From contig JADKIL010000004.1 of NCBI GenBank assembly GCA_016721315.1, forward strand, positions 41,439 to 105,438: a stretch of 64,000 nt of DNA, in the 5' to 3' direction. Source of the stretch: Candidatus Villigracilis vicinus (lineage in GTDB: Bacteria; Chloroflexota; Anaerolineae; Anaerolineales; Villigracilaceae). Both the position numbers and the translations under genes were made by a program. The notes below the pieces were generated by a model. The model saw only the letters and a program-made list of their open reading frames with translations. It was not told where the DNA came from and made no database searches. Each line of letters starts with the position of its first letter. Positions within the stretch are counted from its first letter, which is position 1. Shown in pieces: positions 17,931 through 26,038 of this stretch.

Positions 17931-18669
17931 CCAGAACTCAGACAGCATCATTCAAATTGACGAAGTGACAAAATCATTCGGCAAAGTCAAAGCCTTGCAG
18001 GGAGTCAGCCTCAAGGTCAAACGAGGCGAAGTATTGGTCATCATCGGTCCAAGCGGCTCGGGCAAATCCACACTTCTACGCTGCATCAACATGCTGGAAT
18101 TTCCTGATGGTGGTCATATTGTGGTGGATGGAACACCCGTCATGCACAAACGGACGAATATCAACACGGTTCGCGCAGAAGTGGGCATGGTCTTTCAACA
18201 ATTCAACTTGTTTCCGCATCTGACGGTTCTTGAGAACGTCATGCTTGCCCAGAAGATCGTGCGTGGACGCGGGCGCGAAGAAGCAGAAAAGATCGCGCGT
18301 CAGCAATTGAAACATGTAGGCATTCCCGAAAAGGCAGATTCCTACCCCACCCAGCTTTCCGGCGGTCAGCAACAACGCGTGGCAATTGCCCGCTCACTGG
18401 CAATGAACCCCAAGATCATGCTCTTTGACGAACCGACTTCTGCGCTTGACCCCGAAATGATCAAGGAAGTGTTGGACGTGATGGTTGCGCTTGCCAAAGA
18501 AGGCATGACCATGGTGGTGGTCTCGCACGAAATGGGTTTTGCCCGCGCTGCCGCCAACCGTATCGTTTTCATGGACGGCGGGCGCATCATTGAAGAAGGT
18601 ACGCCTGAAGGATTTTTCAATAACCCGCGTGAAGAACGCACCAAATCCTTTTTAAGCAAAATACTTTAG
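17920..18669 (+). CDS. amino acid ABC transporter ATP-binding protein
   Basis: A 249-residue ATPase of the GlnQ/HisP group. Walker A GPSGSGKST, Q-loop VFQQFNLFPHLTV, signature LSGGQQQR, Walker B IMLFDEPTSALDPE and switch His in VVSHEMGFA are all intact. I prefer the GTG at 17920 because AAAGGAGA lies 7 bases upstream; a TTG 18 bases earlier in frame is the alternative. Overlaps the permease gene by 11 bases. Confidence 0.95.
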   Translation: MDANQNSDSIIQIDEVTKSFGKVKALQGVSLKVKRGEVLVIIGPSGSGKSTLLRCINMLEFPDGGHIVVDGTPVMHKRTNINTVRAEVGMVFQQFNLFPHLTVLENVMLAQKIVRGRGREEAEKIARQQLKHVGIPEKADSYPTQLSGGQQQRVAIARSLAMNPKIMLFDEPTSALDPEMIKEVLDVMVALAKEGMTMVVVSHEMGFARAAANRIVFMDGGRIIEEGTPEGFFNNPREERTKSFLSKIL

Positions 18670-18680
18670 GAAGCACCTGT

Positions 18681-19547
18681 ATGGCATTCAGCATCCGCAC
18701 GTTAAACACGGTGGAAGATTTCCATCGCGCTGAAATTGCCCAACGCGAGATCTGGGGAATCGAAGACGATACTGAGGTCGTGCCAAAAGACCTGATGCTC
18801 ATTGCGCAAAAAAGCGGCGGGCTGGCGCTTGGCGCATACAATGAATCCCATGAAATGATCGGATTACTGTTCGGCTTTTTAGGGCAGACGGACGAGGGTC
18901 ACTGGAAACATTGCTCGCACATGATGGGGGTTTTGCCAGCCTATCGCCGCGCGGGAGTGGGCGAAGCGCTCAAATTAAGTCAACGTGAATTTGTGTCGAA
19001 ACAAGGCATAGACCTGATCACATGGACGGTCAATCCGCTTGAGGGAGTGAACGCCTCGCTTAACTTTGGGAAACTTGGTGTGATCTGCCGTCGTTATCAT
19101 CCCAACTTCTATGGTGACATGGCAGATGGGCTTAATCATGGGTTGCCGTCAGACCGCTTTGAGGTTGAATGGTGGATCAACCGTCGGCGCGTAGAGATGC
19201 GCTTACAGGAAAAAGAAAAACGCCTGCGCCTTGCAGATATCCAAAAAAATGGCGCACATTTCCTCAATAGCACCGTTGTGAAAAACGGAATTCGCCTGCC
19301 GCAAAATACGAACTTGAATACAAATGCTGCCACGCTGTTCTTTGAAGTCCCGGCTGATTTTCAAGCGGTGAAAGCCGCATCCATGCAAAATGCGCTTGCG
19401 TGGATCGAACATGCGCGTGAAATTTTCGGAACATGTTTTCAAAACGGCTATGCGGTTTCTGAATTCATTAGCGAAGTGAGCGACGGAGAACGTCGCAACT
19501 TTTTTGTTTTACAACGCGATCTTTCAACAATACTGAATAAAGGATAA
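18681..19547 (+). CDS. GNAT-type acyltransferase, COG3375-like
   Basis: A 288-residue GNAT-fold protein. The acyl-CoA-binding segment is MGVLPAYRRAGVGEALKLSQ (about residues 77-96), followed by DLITWTVNPLEGVNASLNFG and KLGVICRRYHPNFYGDM, which mark the COG3375-like subgroup. In Bacillaceae such enzymes sit beside N-succinylamino-acid racemase and succinylate D-amino acids. Here too the next gene is an enolase-superfamily racemase-like gene, only 5 bases downstream, and an amino acid importer precedes. Acyl donor and acceptor are inferred from this neighbourhood. Confidence 0.8.
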   Translation: MAFSIRTLNTVEDFHRAEIAQREIWGIEDDTEVVPKDLMLIAQKSGGLALGAYNESHEMIGLLFGFLGQTDEGHWKHCSHMMGVLPAYRRAGVGEALKLSQREFVSKQGIDLITWTVNPLEGVNASLNFGKLGVICRRYHPNFYGDMADGLNHGLPSDRFEVEWWINRRRVEMRLQEKEKRLRLADIQKNGAHFLNSTVVKNGIRLPQNTNLNTNAATLFFEVPADFQAVKAASMQNALAWIEHAREIFGTCFQNGYAVSEFISEVSDGERRNFFVLQRDLSTILNKG

Positions 19548-19552
19548 TCCTT

Positions 19553-20713
19553 ATGAGCAATATAACAATCGACCGGATCGAATTGCGCGTGATCGAGATC
19601 GAACTGATCTCTCCATTTCGCACCAGCATGGGGCTCGAGTTGACACACCCTTGTATTATCGTCAGTGCATTCAGCAACGGATTAACTGGTTGGGGCGAAT
19701 GTGTTGCTTCGCAGGCGGTCACTGCCGAGTGGGCATTCTATTCCTACGAAACGGTTGAAACTGCGTGGCACATTCTCAAGGATTTCCTCGCGCCTGCTTT
19801 GGTGGGGAAAACATTGAACTCTGTCGAGCCGCTGGTGGAAATTGGCGAGCGCCTGCGCGGACATCCCATGGCACGCGCTGGGTTGGAAGCTGCGATCTGG
19901 GATCTGCTCGCACAGTCCGAAGGACTTCCATTGGCTGATTACTTGCGAGCGGGGCAGAACTATTCACAGCCGCGCCGCGACCGCGTTAATGTGGGCGTGA
20001 GTGTTGGCATTCAATCCTCTGTGGAGGAAACCGTTAGCACCGTAGCTGGATATATTGAGCAGGGATACCGCCGCATCAAGCTCAAGATCGAGCCAGGTTG
20101 GGATGTGGATGTGGCACGCGCAGTCCGCCGCGAATTCCCCGATATTCCGCTCATGCTGGATGCAAATTCTGCCTATTCACTCAAAGACGCTGAACGCCTC
20201 AAACAGTTGGATGAATTTAATCTTTTGATGATCGAACAGCCTCTTGCATACGACGACATTTATGAGCATGCAAAGCTGCAAGCGCAGCTCTCCACTCCCA
20301 TTTGTTTGGATGAAAGCATTCACACACTCAAACACGCAGAATGGGCATACGAATTGGAAGCCTGCCGCATCATTAACATAAAACCCGGGCGCGTTGGCGG
20401 GCTTTATCACGGACGCGCCATCCACGACCTGAGTCTGTCTCGCGGCAAGCCGGTCTGGATCGGTGGCATGATGGAAACTGGCATTGGGCGCGCTGCCAAC
20501 GTGGCATTGGCATCTCTGCCCGGGGTCACATTGCCCGGCGATATTTCTGCCAGTAACCGTTATTATCGCAAGGATATTACCGAGCCGCCTTTTGTTCTCA
20601 ACCCAGACAGCACCGTCAGTGTGCCAACAGCGCCAGGTATTGGGGTGACAATTGACCAACGTCAATTGGATGAATACACACAACGAAAAGCGGTTGTATC
20701 TTCCACAGGATAA
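19553..20713 (+). CDS. N-acylamino-acid racemase / o-succinylbenzoate synthase-like enzyme
   Basis: Enolase-superfamily protein of 386 residues from the MenC/NSAR group. All catalytic residues are present: KxK at K176 and K178, metal ligands D203 (LDAN), E228 (IEQP) and D253 (CLDES), and the opposite base K277 (NIKPGR). WGECVAS and GLEAAIWDLLA are family segments. No other menaquinone genes are near, whereas an amino acid importer and a GNAT acyltransferase are, so racemisation of N-acyl amino acids is the better reading; o-succinylbenzoate synthesis cannot be excluded as many members do both. Rocket deacylase missing from this operon. Confidence 0.85.
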   Translation: MSNITIDRIELRVIEIELISPFRTSMGLELTHPCIIVSAFSNGLTGWGECVASQAVTAEWAFYSYETVETAWHILKDFLAPALVGKTLNSVEPLVEIGERLRGHPMARAGLEAAIWDLLAQSEGLPLADYLRAGQNYSQPRRDRVNVGVSVGIQSSVEETVSTVAGYIEQGYRRIKLKIEPGWDVDVARAVRREFPDIPLMLDANSAYSLKDAERLKQLDEFNLLMIEQPLAYDDIYEHAKLQAQLSTPICLDESIHTLKHAEWAYELEACRIINIKPGRVGGLYHGRAIHDLSLSRGKPVWIGGMMETGIGRAANVALASLPGVTLPGDISASNRYYRKDITEPPFVLNPDSTVSVPTAPGIGVTIDQRQLDEYTQRKAVVSSTG

Positions 20714-20782
20714 GGATTTCGAAGAAGATCAATGCTATGCCGAATCTCGACGAAGAGTTAATACAGGGTAATTGAATTCTAT

Positions 20783-21631
20783 CTACCGAGCAACCAGCCC
20801 TCTTAAGTCCGCGGGGAGAAGATCGAGCCCAAGGGACACCTCCCATGTTTCGTGGTGGGTGACAGTTGCCCCGGGGTTTAACCGCGTCAATGGGGCGAGG
20901 CTTTCCAACTCTACGAACTCGTCGTTGCAATATAACTCGGCATTGCTGTTGTTATCGGGGTAGACAGAATCAGATTTCGCATCGAACGATTTTCTAAAGA
21001 GAATCCCATCCACATAATAAGCCAGCCAGCCATGCGGGTTGAAATAACCCATTTTGAAGGGGGGCAGTGAATCGGCTTTGAATAGGACATAATCATCGCG
21101 CAGGGTCAGGCGTGGGTCACTGATGCGGGAATAAGACCAAAAAGATATGTTGCGGTTGGGTAAAAGTCCGGCTTCATCCACATTTCCAACAGGCATGGGC
21201 AGAATGGCGACCCCGCCCAGGCGCAGTTGGGTGATCGTCCATGGGGCAAGCTCAACAGACCATAAGCCATCGTTGATGAGAGTATGAGTGAGCGAGACAG
21301 AGGGTTTGTCTGATGCAAGTTCAATTTCGATTCGTTTGCGAATCCCTGTGCCGGGTTCAGTATTGGTCTCAAGGATCACGCCGTTGGACAGTTCTGTGAT
21401 CTTTAACTCGCCGGTATCAGGTGCATAGGTACGAGGCATGGCTTCGGGCGAGTGCCATAGTCGATGCCCGCCACGGAAATAAAAATTTCCATACGGCGTA
21501 GAGACAGGGGCTTGGTGGCTTAGATCTGCCAGGAGATTCGTCTTGCCTGTCAGCTTTAACCCAGAGATGCGCAAAGAGTGGGTTAGGTATTCGATCTCGA
21601 GAAAGTTATTCTTAAGGATGCGTTTGTTCAT
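20783..21631 (-). CDS. mutarotase-like (galactose mutarotase superfamily) protein
   Basis: A protein of about 282 residues, rich in beta strands, with features of the aldose-epimerase-like fold (YGNFYFRGGHRLWHSPEAMP, WTITQLRLGGVAILPMP, FKMGYFNPHGWLAYYVDG, HHETWEVSLGLD). Probably handles a sugar or sugar polymer end group; the exact family is not certain. The Met at 21631 is chosen because it avoids overlap with the upstream aldo/keto reductase gene; a GTG at 21646 is an alternative. Lies at the end of the minus-strand arabinose gene group and converges with the racemase-like gene. Confidence 0.65.
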   Translation of the reverse strand: MNKRILKNNFLEIEYLTHSLRISGLKLTGKTNLLADLSHQAPVSTPYGNFYFRGGHRLWHSPEAMPRTYAPDTGELKITELSNGVILETNTEPGTGIRKRIEIELASDKPSVSLTHTLINDGLWSVELAPWTITQLRLGGVAILPMPVGNVDEAGLLPNRNISFWSYSRISDPRLTLRDDYVLFKADSLPPFKMGYFNPHGWLAYYVDGILFRKSFDAKSDSVYPDNNSNAELYCNDEFVELESLAPLTRLNPGATVTHHETWEVSLGLDLLPADLRGLVAR

Positions 21632-21639
21632 GAATATCA

Positions 21640-22623
21640 CTACCAATAATTGTGGACTAAATTACGGATGCGCGAATCATAGATCGCTTTTATTTTTTTC
21701 ATCGCCTCAGGGCTCAGGGACGGCTGGTCTGCCGCTCTAACATTGTCCTCCGCTTGAGCCGGATTCTTTGCACCGGGTATTGTGCAGGTGACAGCATCAT
21801 GCATGAGGATCCAACGCAAGGCAAATTGCGGCATGCTCCAGCCTGCGGGGACAAGCGCCCGCAATTCCTCGACGGCTTGCAAGCCCGTTTCATAATCCAC
21901 ACCTGAGAAGGTCTCACCGCGATCGAATGATTCACCATGACGGTTGAAGGTACGATGGTCATCTTTTTCAAAAGCAGATTTGGCAGTGAGCTTGCCGGTC
22001 AACATTCCGCTGGCGAGAGGAACGCGGGCGAGGATACCCACCTTGCGGCGCATGGCTTCAGGAAAGAATAACTCCGCCGGGCGTTGACGAAAGATGTTGA
22101 AGATGATCTGCACCGTCTGCACATGCGGATATTCCATTGCCTTGAGAGCCTCTTCCACTTTTTCGACACTCACGCCGTAATGACGCAGCTTACCTGCTTG
22201 CACGAGGTCATCCAACACACCAAAAGTTTCGGGCATATAAAAGACTTCGGTCGGTGGACAGTGCAATTGCAAAAGGTCGATGGCTTCGGTGTTGAGGTTT
22301 TTCAAACTGCGTTCGACGAAGGCTGTCAGGTTTGTGCGGTTATATCCGCCTGCCACATGCGGATCGAGCCGACGCCCAGCCTTGGTTGCCACATAAATGG
22401 TTTCGCTGCGTTCCTTGCGGAGTTGTGCCACCAAGCGCTCTGAACGTCCGTCGCCATAGACATCGGCGGTGTCAATGAAGTTGACGCCCAGGTCAATGGA
22501 GCGGTGCAAAGCTGCCAATGATTCTTTATCATCTACTTTGCCCCATGTGCCCCCAATTGCCCATGCCCCAAATGAAACGGTGGAAACTTTCCAGCCAGTA
22601 CGTCCAAGTTCGCGATATTGCAT
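21640..22623 (-). CDS. aldo/keto reductase
   Basis: A 327-residue NADPH-type oxidoreductase with the complete catalytic tetrad D51, Y56 (DTADVYGDG), K81 (ATKAG) and H121 (LLQLHCPP), TIM-barrel fold, cytoplasmic. Next to a second, different aldo/keto reductase 17 bases upstream and araA, so a role in converting a pentose or its lactone/aldose is likely, but the substrate cannot be read. Confidence 0.9.
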   Translation of the reverse strand: MQYRELGRTGWKVSTVSFGAWAIGGTWGKVDDKESLAALHRSIDLGVNFIDTADVYGDGRSERLVAQLRKERSETIYVATKAGRRLDPHVAGGYNRTNLTAFVERSLKNLNTEAIDLLQLHCPPTEVFYMPETFGVLDDLVQAGKLRHYGVSVEKVEEALKAMEYPHVQTVQIIFNIFRQRPAELFFPEAMRRKVGILARVPLASGMLTGKLTAKSAFEKDDHRTFNRHGESFDRGETFSGVDYETGLQAVEELRALVPAGWSMPQFALRWILMHDAVTCTIPGAKNPAQAEDNVRAADQPSLSPEAMKKIKAIYDSRIRNLVHNYW

Positions 22624-22640
22624 GATGTCCTCAAAATTCT

Positions 22641-23615
22641 TTATCGATTATCGTTCTTTAGGTTGAGCCAGTCCATCTCTTGCATAGTCAATTTGATGTC
22701 CGCTGCTTCGATATTTGCTTTGAATTTTCCCGCACTATGCGGACCCACCACCGAGTACATGTTCATGGGCTGGCTCATGACGAAAGCCAGCGCCACATGC
22801 GCGATGGTGACTCCCTTTTCACTGGCAAGGGTAGCTGCACGGTCGAGGCGTTGAAAATTCTCTTCTTTGGCATAGGTCCGCACCACAACTTCGTCCCATT
22901 CCCGTTCGCCAAATTCATTCAGGTTATCGCGCCGAAACTTTCCGGAGAAGAATCCGCTTGCCAATGGTGACCAGACCAGCAAAGGCATTTGCGTTTTGGC
23001 ATACCAATTACGCGCTTCACTGCCTTCCTTGCCGCTGATGCTGAGGCACATTGGCCACGGTTCGGTGTGAGACTCTGCCAGGCTGTATTGCGGGCTGCTG
23101 GCAACAAAGGACTTTAGTCCATTTGCTTTTGCGTAGGCATTCGCCGCTTCGATGCGTTGATAGGACCAGTTCGATGCGCCAAAAGCATGGATGCGCCCCG
23201 CCTGCTGATGTTCGTTCAGTGCATCGATGATTGGCTCAAAGGGAATGTCAGGGTCATCACGGTGAAGCAAGTACAGGTCAATGTGATCCGTTTTGAGGCG
23301 TGCCAGTGAATCAAACAGGTCGGCGGTGACGTCGAAGGGAGTCATCCTGCGGCGATCTTCGGAATGGGCTCCGCCTTTGGTGATGATGACCATGTTGTCA
23401 CGGAGTCCGCGAGCTTGCAGCCATCTTCCGATGACACGCTCGCTTTTGCCGCCGCCATAGATGTGCGCTGTGTCAAGCGTATTTCCGCCGAGTTCATATA
23501 TCTGGTCAAGCAGGGCAAAACTTTCTGATTCATTCAAGTCACTGCCGATCATGGTCGTGCCTTGAATGATGCGGGCTACTGTTTTATTTATGCCGCTGAT
23601 CTCTCCGTATTGCAT
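22641..23615 (-). CDS. aldo/keto reductase
   Basis: A 324-residue reductase of a different subgroup from its neighbour (YdhF/AKR11-like). The tetrad D48, Y53 (DTAHIYGGG), K80 (IITKGG) and H118 (YLLHRDD) is intact. In family members of this type the pocket favours sugars or ketones. It follows araA on the same strand after a terminator-like hairpin. Confidence 0.9.
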   Translation of the reverse strand: MQYGEISGINKTVARIIQGTTMIGSDLNESESFALLDQIYELGGNTLDTAHIYGGGKSERVIGRWLQARGLRDNMVIITKGGAHSEDRRRMTPFDVTADLFDSLARLKTDHIDLYLLHRDDPDIPFEPIIDALNEHQQAGRIHAFGASNWSYQRIEAANAYAKANGLKSFVASSPQYSLAESHTEPWPMCLSISGKEGSEARNWYAKTQMPLLVWSPLASGFFSGKFRRDNLNEFGEREWDEVVVRTYAKEENFQRLDRAATLASEKGVTIAHVALAFVMSQPMNMYSVVGPHSAGKFKANIEAADIKLTMQEMDWLNLKNDNR

Positions 23616-23632
23616 AGCACCTCTAATTTCAA

Positions 23633-23661
23633 ATCAGGGGAAGGCAATGCCTTCCCCTGAT
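23633..23661 (-). terminator. hairpin after araA
   Basis: A near-perfect inverted repeat, ATCAGGGGAAGGCA with TGCCTTCCCCTGAT, 7 bases beyond the araA stop and followed by TTT on the minus strand. Likely terminates or trims the araA message before the reductase genes. Confidence 0.7.
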
Positions 23662-23668
23662 GCTAGTT

Positions 23669-25174
23669 TTATAAGCCTTTGTTCAAGTGATAGTACAGAT
23701 CGTTCCAGCGCAGTTTCTCGCGGAATTCCTGTACGCGGGTGTTCTCGTCAATGACGAGGAACTCGATGCCAGCCATGTCTGCAAAGTCTTGCAGGTGTTC
23801 GGTAGTGAGCGAGTAGCTGAAGCTGGTGTGATGTGCGCCGCCTGCGTAGATCCACGCTGCTGCAGCGACCGAGAGGTTGGGGCGCGGAACCCAGAGTGCA
23901 CGAGCCACGGGCAGGTTGGGGAGCGGCGCATCGTTCGGGACGACATCCACCACGCTGGCGACCATGCGGAAGCGATTGCCCATGTGGACGATGGAAGCTC
24001 CAACAGCGGCACCCAACTGCGAGTCAAACACGAGGCGGACGGGGTCTTCCTTCCCGCCGATGCCAAGCGGATGAATCTCCAGCTTAGGTTTGTGCGCCGC
24101 GATGGATTCGCAGATTTCAAGCATGTGCGCGCCGAGGTCTTTGTCACCGCTGGCGCTGAAGTGATAGGTGTAATCTTCCATGAAGCTGACGCCGCCAGGC
24201 AGACCCGCGTTCATGACCTTCATGGCACGCACAAGAGCGGAGGTCTTCCAATCGCCTTCGGCGCCAAAGCCGTAGCCATCGCGCATCAAACGCTGCACTG
24301 CGAGACCAGGCAACTGCTTCAGTCCATGCAAGTCCTGGAAAGTGTCGGTGAACGCCATGAAGCCGCCGTCTTTCAAGAATCCGCGCAGACCGAGTTCGAT
24401 GCGAGCGCCATCGCGCAGGGAGGAATGCTTCGCTCCGCCAGGTTTTAGCTCAGCGACAACATCATATTCATCGAGATAGGTTTTGATGAGCGTATCCACT
24501 TCCGCATCGGTGGCATCGTTGACGTATTTGACCAAGTCGCCAATGCCGTAGCCGTTGGTGGAGTAACCGAACTGAATCTCGGATTGCACCTTGTCGCCTT
24601 CGGTCACTGCCACTTCGCGCATGTTGTCACCGAAGCGGGCGACCTTGCCGCCTTGCCAATCTGCCCATGCAGATGCGGCACGAGACCACACACCTAACTG
24701 TCGCTGCACTTCATCGTCCGCCCAATGACCAACCACCACCTTGCGTTCGATGCGCAGGCGGCTGCCGATGAAACCGAATTCACGGTCGCCATGCGCGGCT
24801 TGGTTGAGGTTCATGAAATCCATGTCAATGGTTGACCACGGAATTTCGCGATTGTATTGCGTGTGCAAATGTGCGAACGGTTTCTTGAGCAGGGTCAAGC
24901 CAGAGATCCACATCTTGGCGGGGGAGAAGGTGTGCATCCACGCGATAAGACCGATGCAGCTCTTGGACGAATTCGCCTCAAGGCACAGGTCACGAATGGC
25001 ATCGGGCGTGGTGAGGACGGGTTTGAAGACCACCTTCACAGGGATGTGCTTGGATGCACCGAGCGCCGCCGCAATCTCCTTTGAGTGCTCGGCAACCTGC
25101 TCCAGGGTTTTGGGACCATACAAATGCTGACTGCCCGTAATGAACCAAATTTCATATTGTTTTAGATCGATCAT
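23669..25174 (-). CDS. araA: L-arabinose isomerase
   Basis: Converts L-arabinose to L-ribulose with Mn2+. The 501-residue product starts with the family YEIWFITGSQHLYG and has the metal-site residues in FGAEGDWKTSALVRAMK (Glu), FMEDYTYHF (Glu), LGAHMLEICES (His) and AGGAHHTSFSY (His). Length is normal. Followed downstream by two aldo/keto reductases; preceded by araD, with a family A repeat between them. Confidence 0.97.
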   Translation of the reverse strand: MIDLKQYEIWFITGSQHLYGPKTLEQVAEHSKEIAAALGASKHIPVKVVFKPVLTTPDAIRDLCLEANSSKSCIGLIAWMHTFSPAKMWISGLTLLKKPFAHLHTQYNREIPWSTIDMDFMNLNQAAHGDREFGFIGSRLRIERKVVVGHWADDEVQRQLGVWSRAASAWADWQGGKVARFGDNMREVAVTEGDKVQSEIQFGYSTNGYGIGDLVKYVNDATDAEVDTLIKTYLDEYDVVAELKPGGAKHSSLRDGARIELGLRGFLKDGGFMAFTDTFQDLHGLKQLPGLAVQRLMRDGYGFGAEGDWKTSALVRAMKVMNAGLPGGVSFMEDYTYHFSASGDKDLGAHMLEICESIAAHKPKLEIHPLGIGGKEDPVRLVFDSQLGAAVGASIVHMGNRFRMVASVVDVVPNDAPLPNLPVARALWVPRPNLSVAAAAWIYAGGAHHTSFSYSLTTEHLQDFADMAGIEFLVIDENTRVQEFREKLRWNDLYYHLNKGL

Positions 25175-25200
25175 GATTGCATCTCCTTGTTTGTGTGTTC

Positions 25201-25291
25201 GTCATTGCGAGGAGGGCGATAGCCCGACGAAGCAATCTCATGACTATGTCAGAGATTGCTTCGGGCGAAAGCGCATCGCCCTCGCAATGAC
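25201..25291. repeat. dispersed inverted repeat, family A, copy 2
   Basis: Starts GTCATTGCGAGGAGGGCGAT and ends CATCGCCCTCGCAATGAC, arms inverted; inner GAAGCAATCTC/GAGATTGCTTC. Occupies the araD-araA gap. Confidence 0.9.
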
Positions 25292-25300
25292 GGATGATGA

Positions 25301-25990
25301 CTACTGTCCATAATAGGCGTTTGCGCCGTGTTTCCTCAAATAGTGTTTATCCAACAATTCCTGTTGCATGGGTCCAATGCCTGGGTTGAGCATCATGGTT
25401 TGGATGTTCATGAACGCGACCTCCTCCATCACCACCGCATTGTGAACGGCATCCATCGCATCCTTACCCCAAGCGAACGGACCGTGACTGTAAACTACCA
25501 CGCCAGGAATGGCATCTGGATTTTTATCTTTGAATGTTTCGATGATGACGGTCCCCGTCTCTTTCTCGTACTCAGCCTGAATCTCTTCGACAGTCATTTT
25601 TCTTGTACAGGGGATTTCCCCGTAAAAATAATCGCCATGCGTCGTGCCGAGTGCCGCAATGCCGCGCCCCGCCTGCGCAAAACTCGTCGCCCAACGGCTG
25701 TGGGTGTGGACAATGCCGCCGATGTTCGGGAAAGCTCTGTACAGTTCCAAATGCGTAGGCGTATCGGAGGATGGCTTGAGTTCGCCATCTACCACTTTGC
25801 CTGTTTCCAACTCCACAACGACCATGTCGTTGCGTTTCATCGTCTCGTAAGGAACGCCAGATGGTTTGATAACGACCAAACCTTTTTCTCGCTCAATACC
25901 AGAGACATTGCCCCACGTGAAGGTGACAAGTCCGTGTTTGGGAAGCAGTAAGTTTGCTTGGAATACTTGTTCTTTCAGTTTCTTGAGCAT
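25301..25990 (-). CDS. araD: L-ribulose-5-phosphate 4-epimerase
   Basis: Converts L-ribulose 5-phosphate to D-xylulose 5-phosphate. The 229-residue class II aldolase-fold protein has the phosphate site GNVSGIE, the zinc ligands in VHTHSRWATSFAQAG and THGDYFYGEIPCTR (first residues HTH) and the third His in VVYSHGPFAWG. Lies between the FGGY kinase and araA, completing isomerase-kinase-epimerase. Confidence 0.96.
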   Translation of the reverse strand: MLKKLKEQVFQANLLLPKHGLVTFTWGNVSGIEREKGLVVIKPSGVPYETMKRNDMVVVELETGKVVDGELKPSSDTPTHLELYRAFPNIGGIVHTHSRWATSFAQAGRGIAALGTTHGDYFYGEIPCTRKMTVEEIQAEYEKETGTVIIETFKDKNPDAIPGVVVYSHGPFAWGKDAMDAVHNAVVMEEVAFMNIQTMMLNPGIGPMQQELLDKHYLRKHGANAYYGQ

Positions 25991-26010
25991 GGTTTCTCCA
26001 ACGGTAATTA

Positions 26011-26038
26011 GTAACTGGTAATTACCAATTACCAGTTA
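26011..26038. repeat. TAACTGGTAATTACCA palindrome, family D, copy 1
   Basis: TAACTGGTAATT followed by its reverse complement AATTACCAGTTA. The minus-strand stop codon of the FGGY kinase (26036-26038) lies inside the right arm. A related copy ends hisG at 47719-47760. Confidence 0.8.

Noticed and set aside
19553..20713. Calling the enolase-superfamily gene menC
   Set aside because: No menaquinone genes nearby, and an acyltransferase plus amino acid importer point to N-acylamino acid racemisation; left without a symbol.
23687..24448. 253-codon plus-strand frame opposite araA
   Set aside because: Shadow of the strong codon pattern of araA; no ribosome site and no family likeness.
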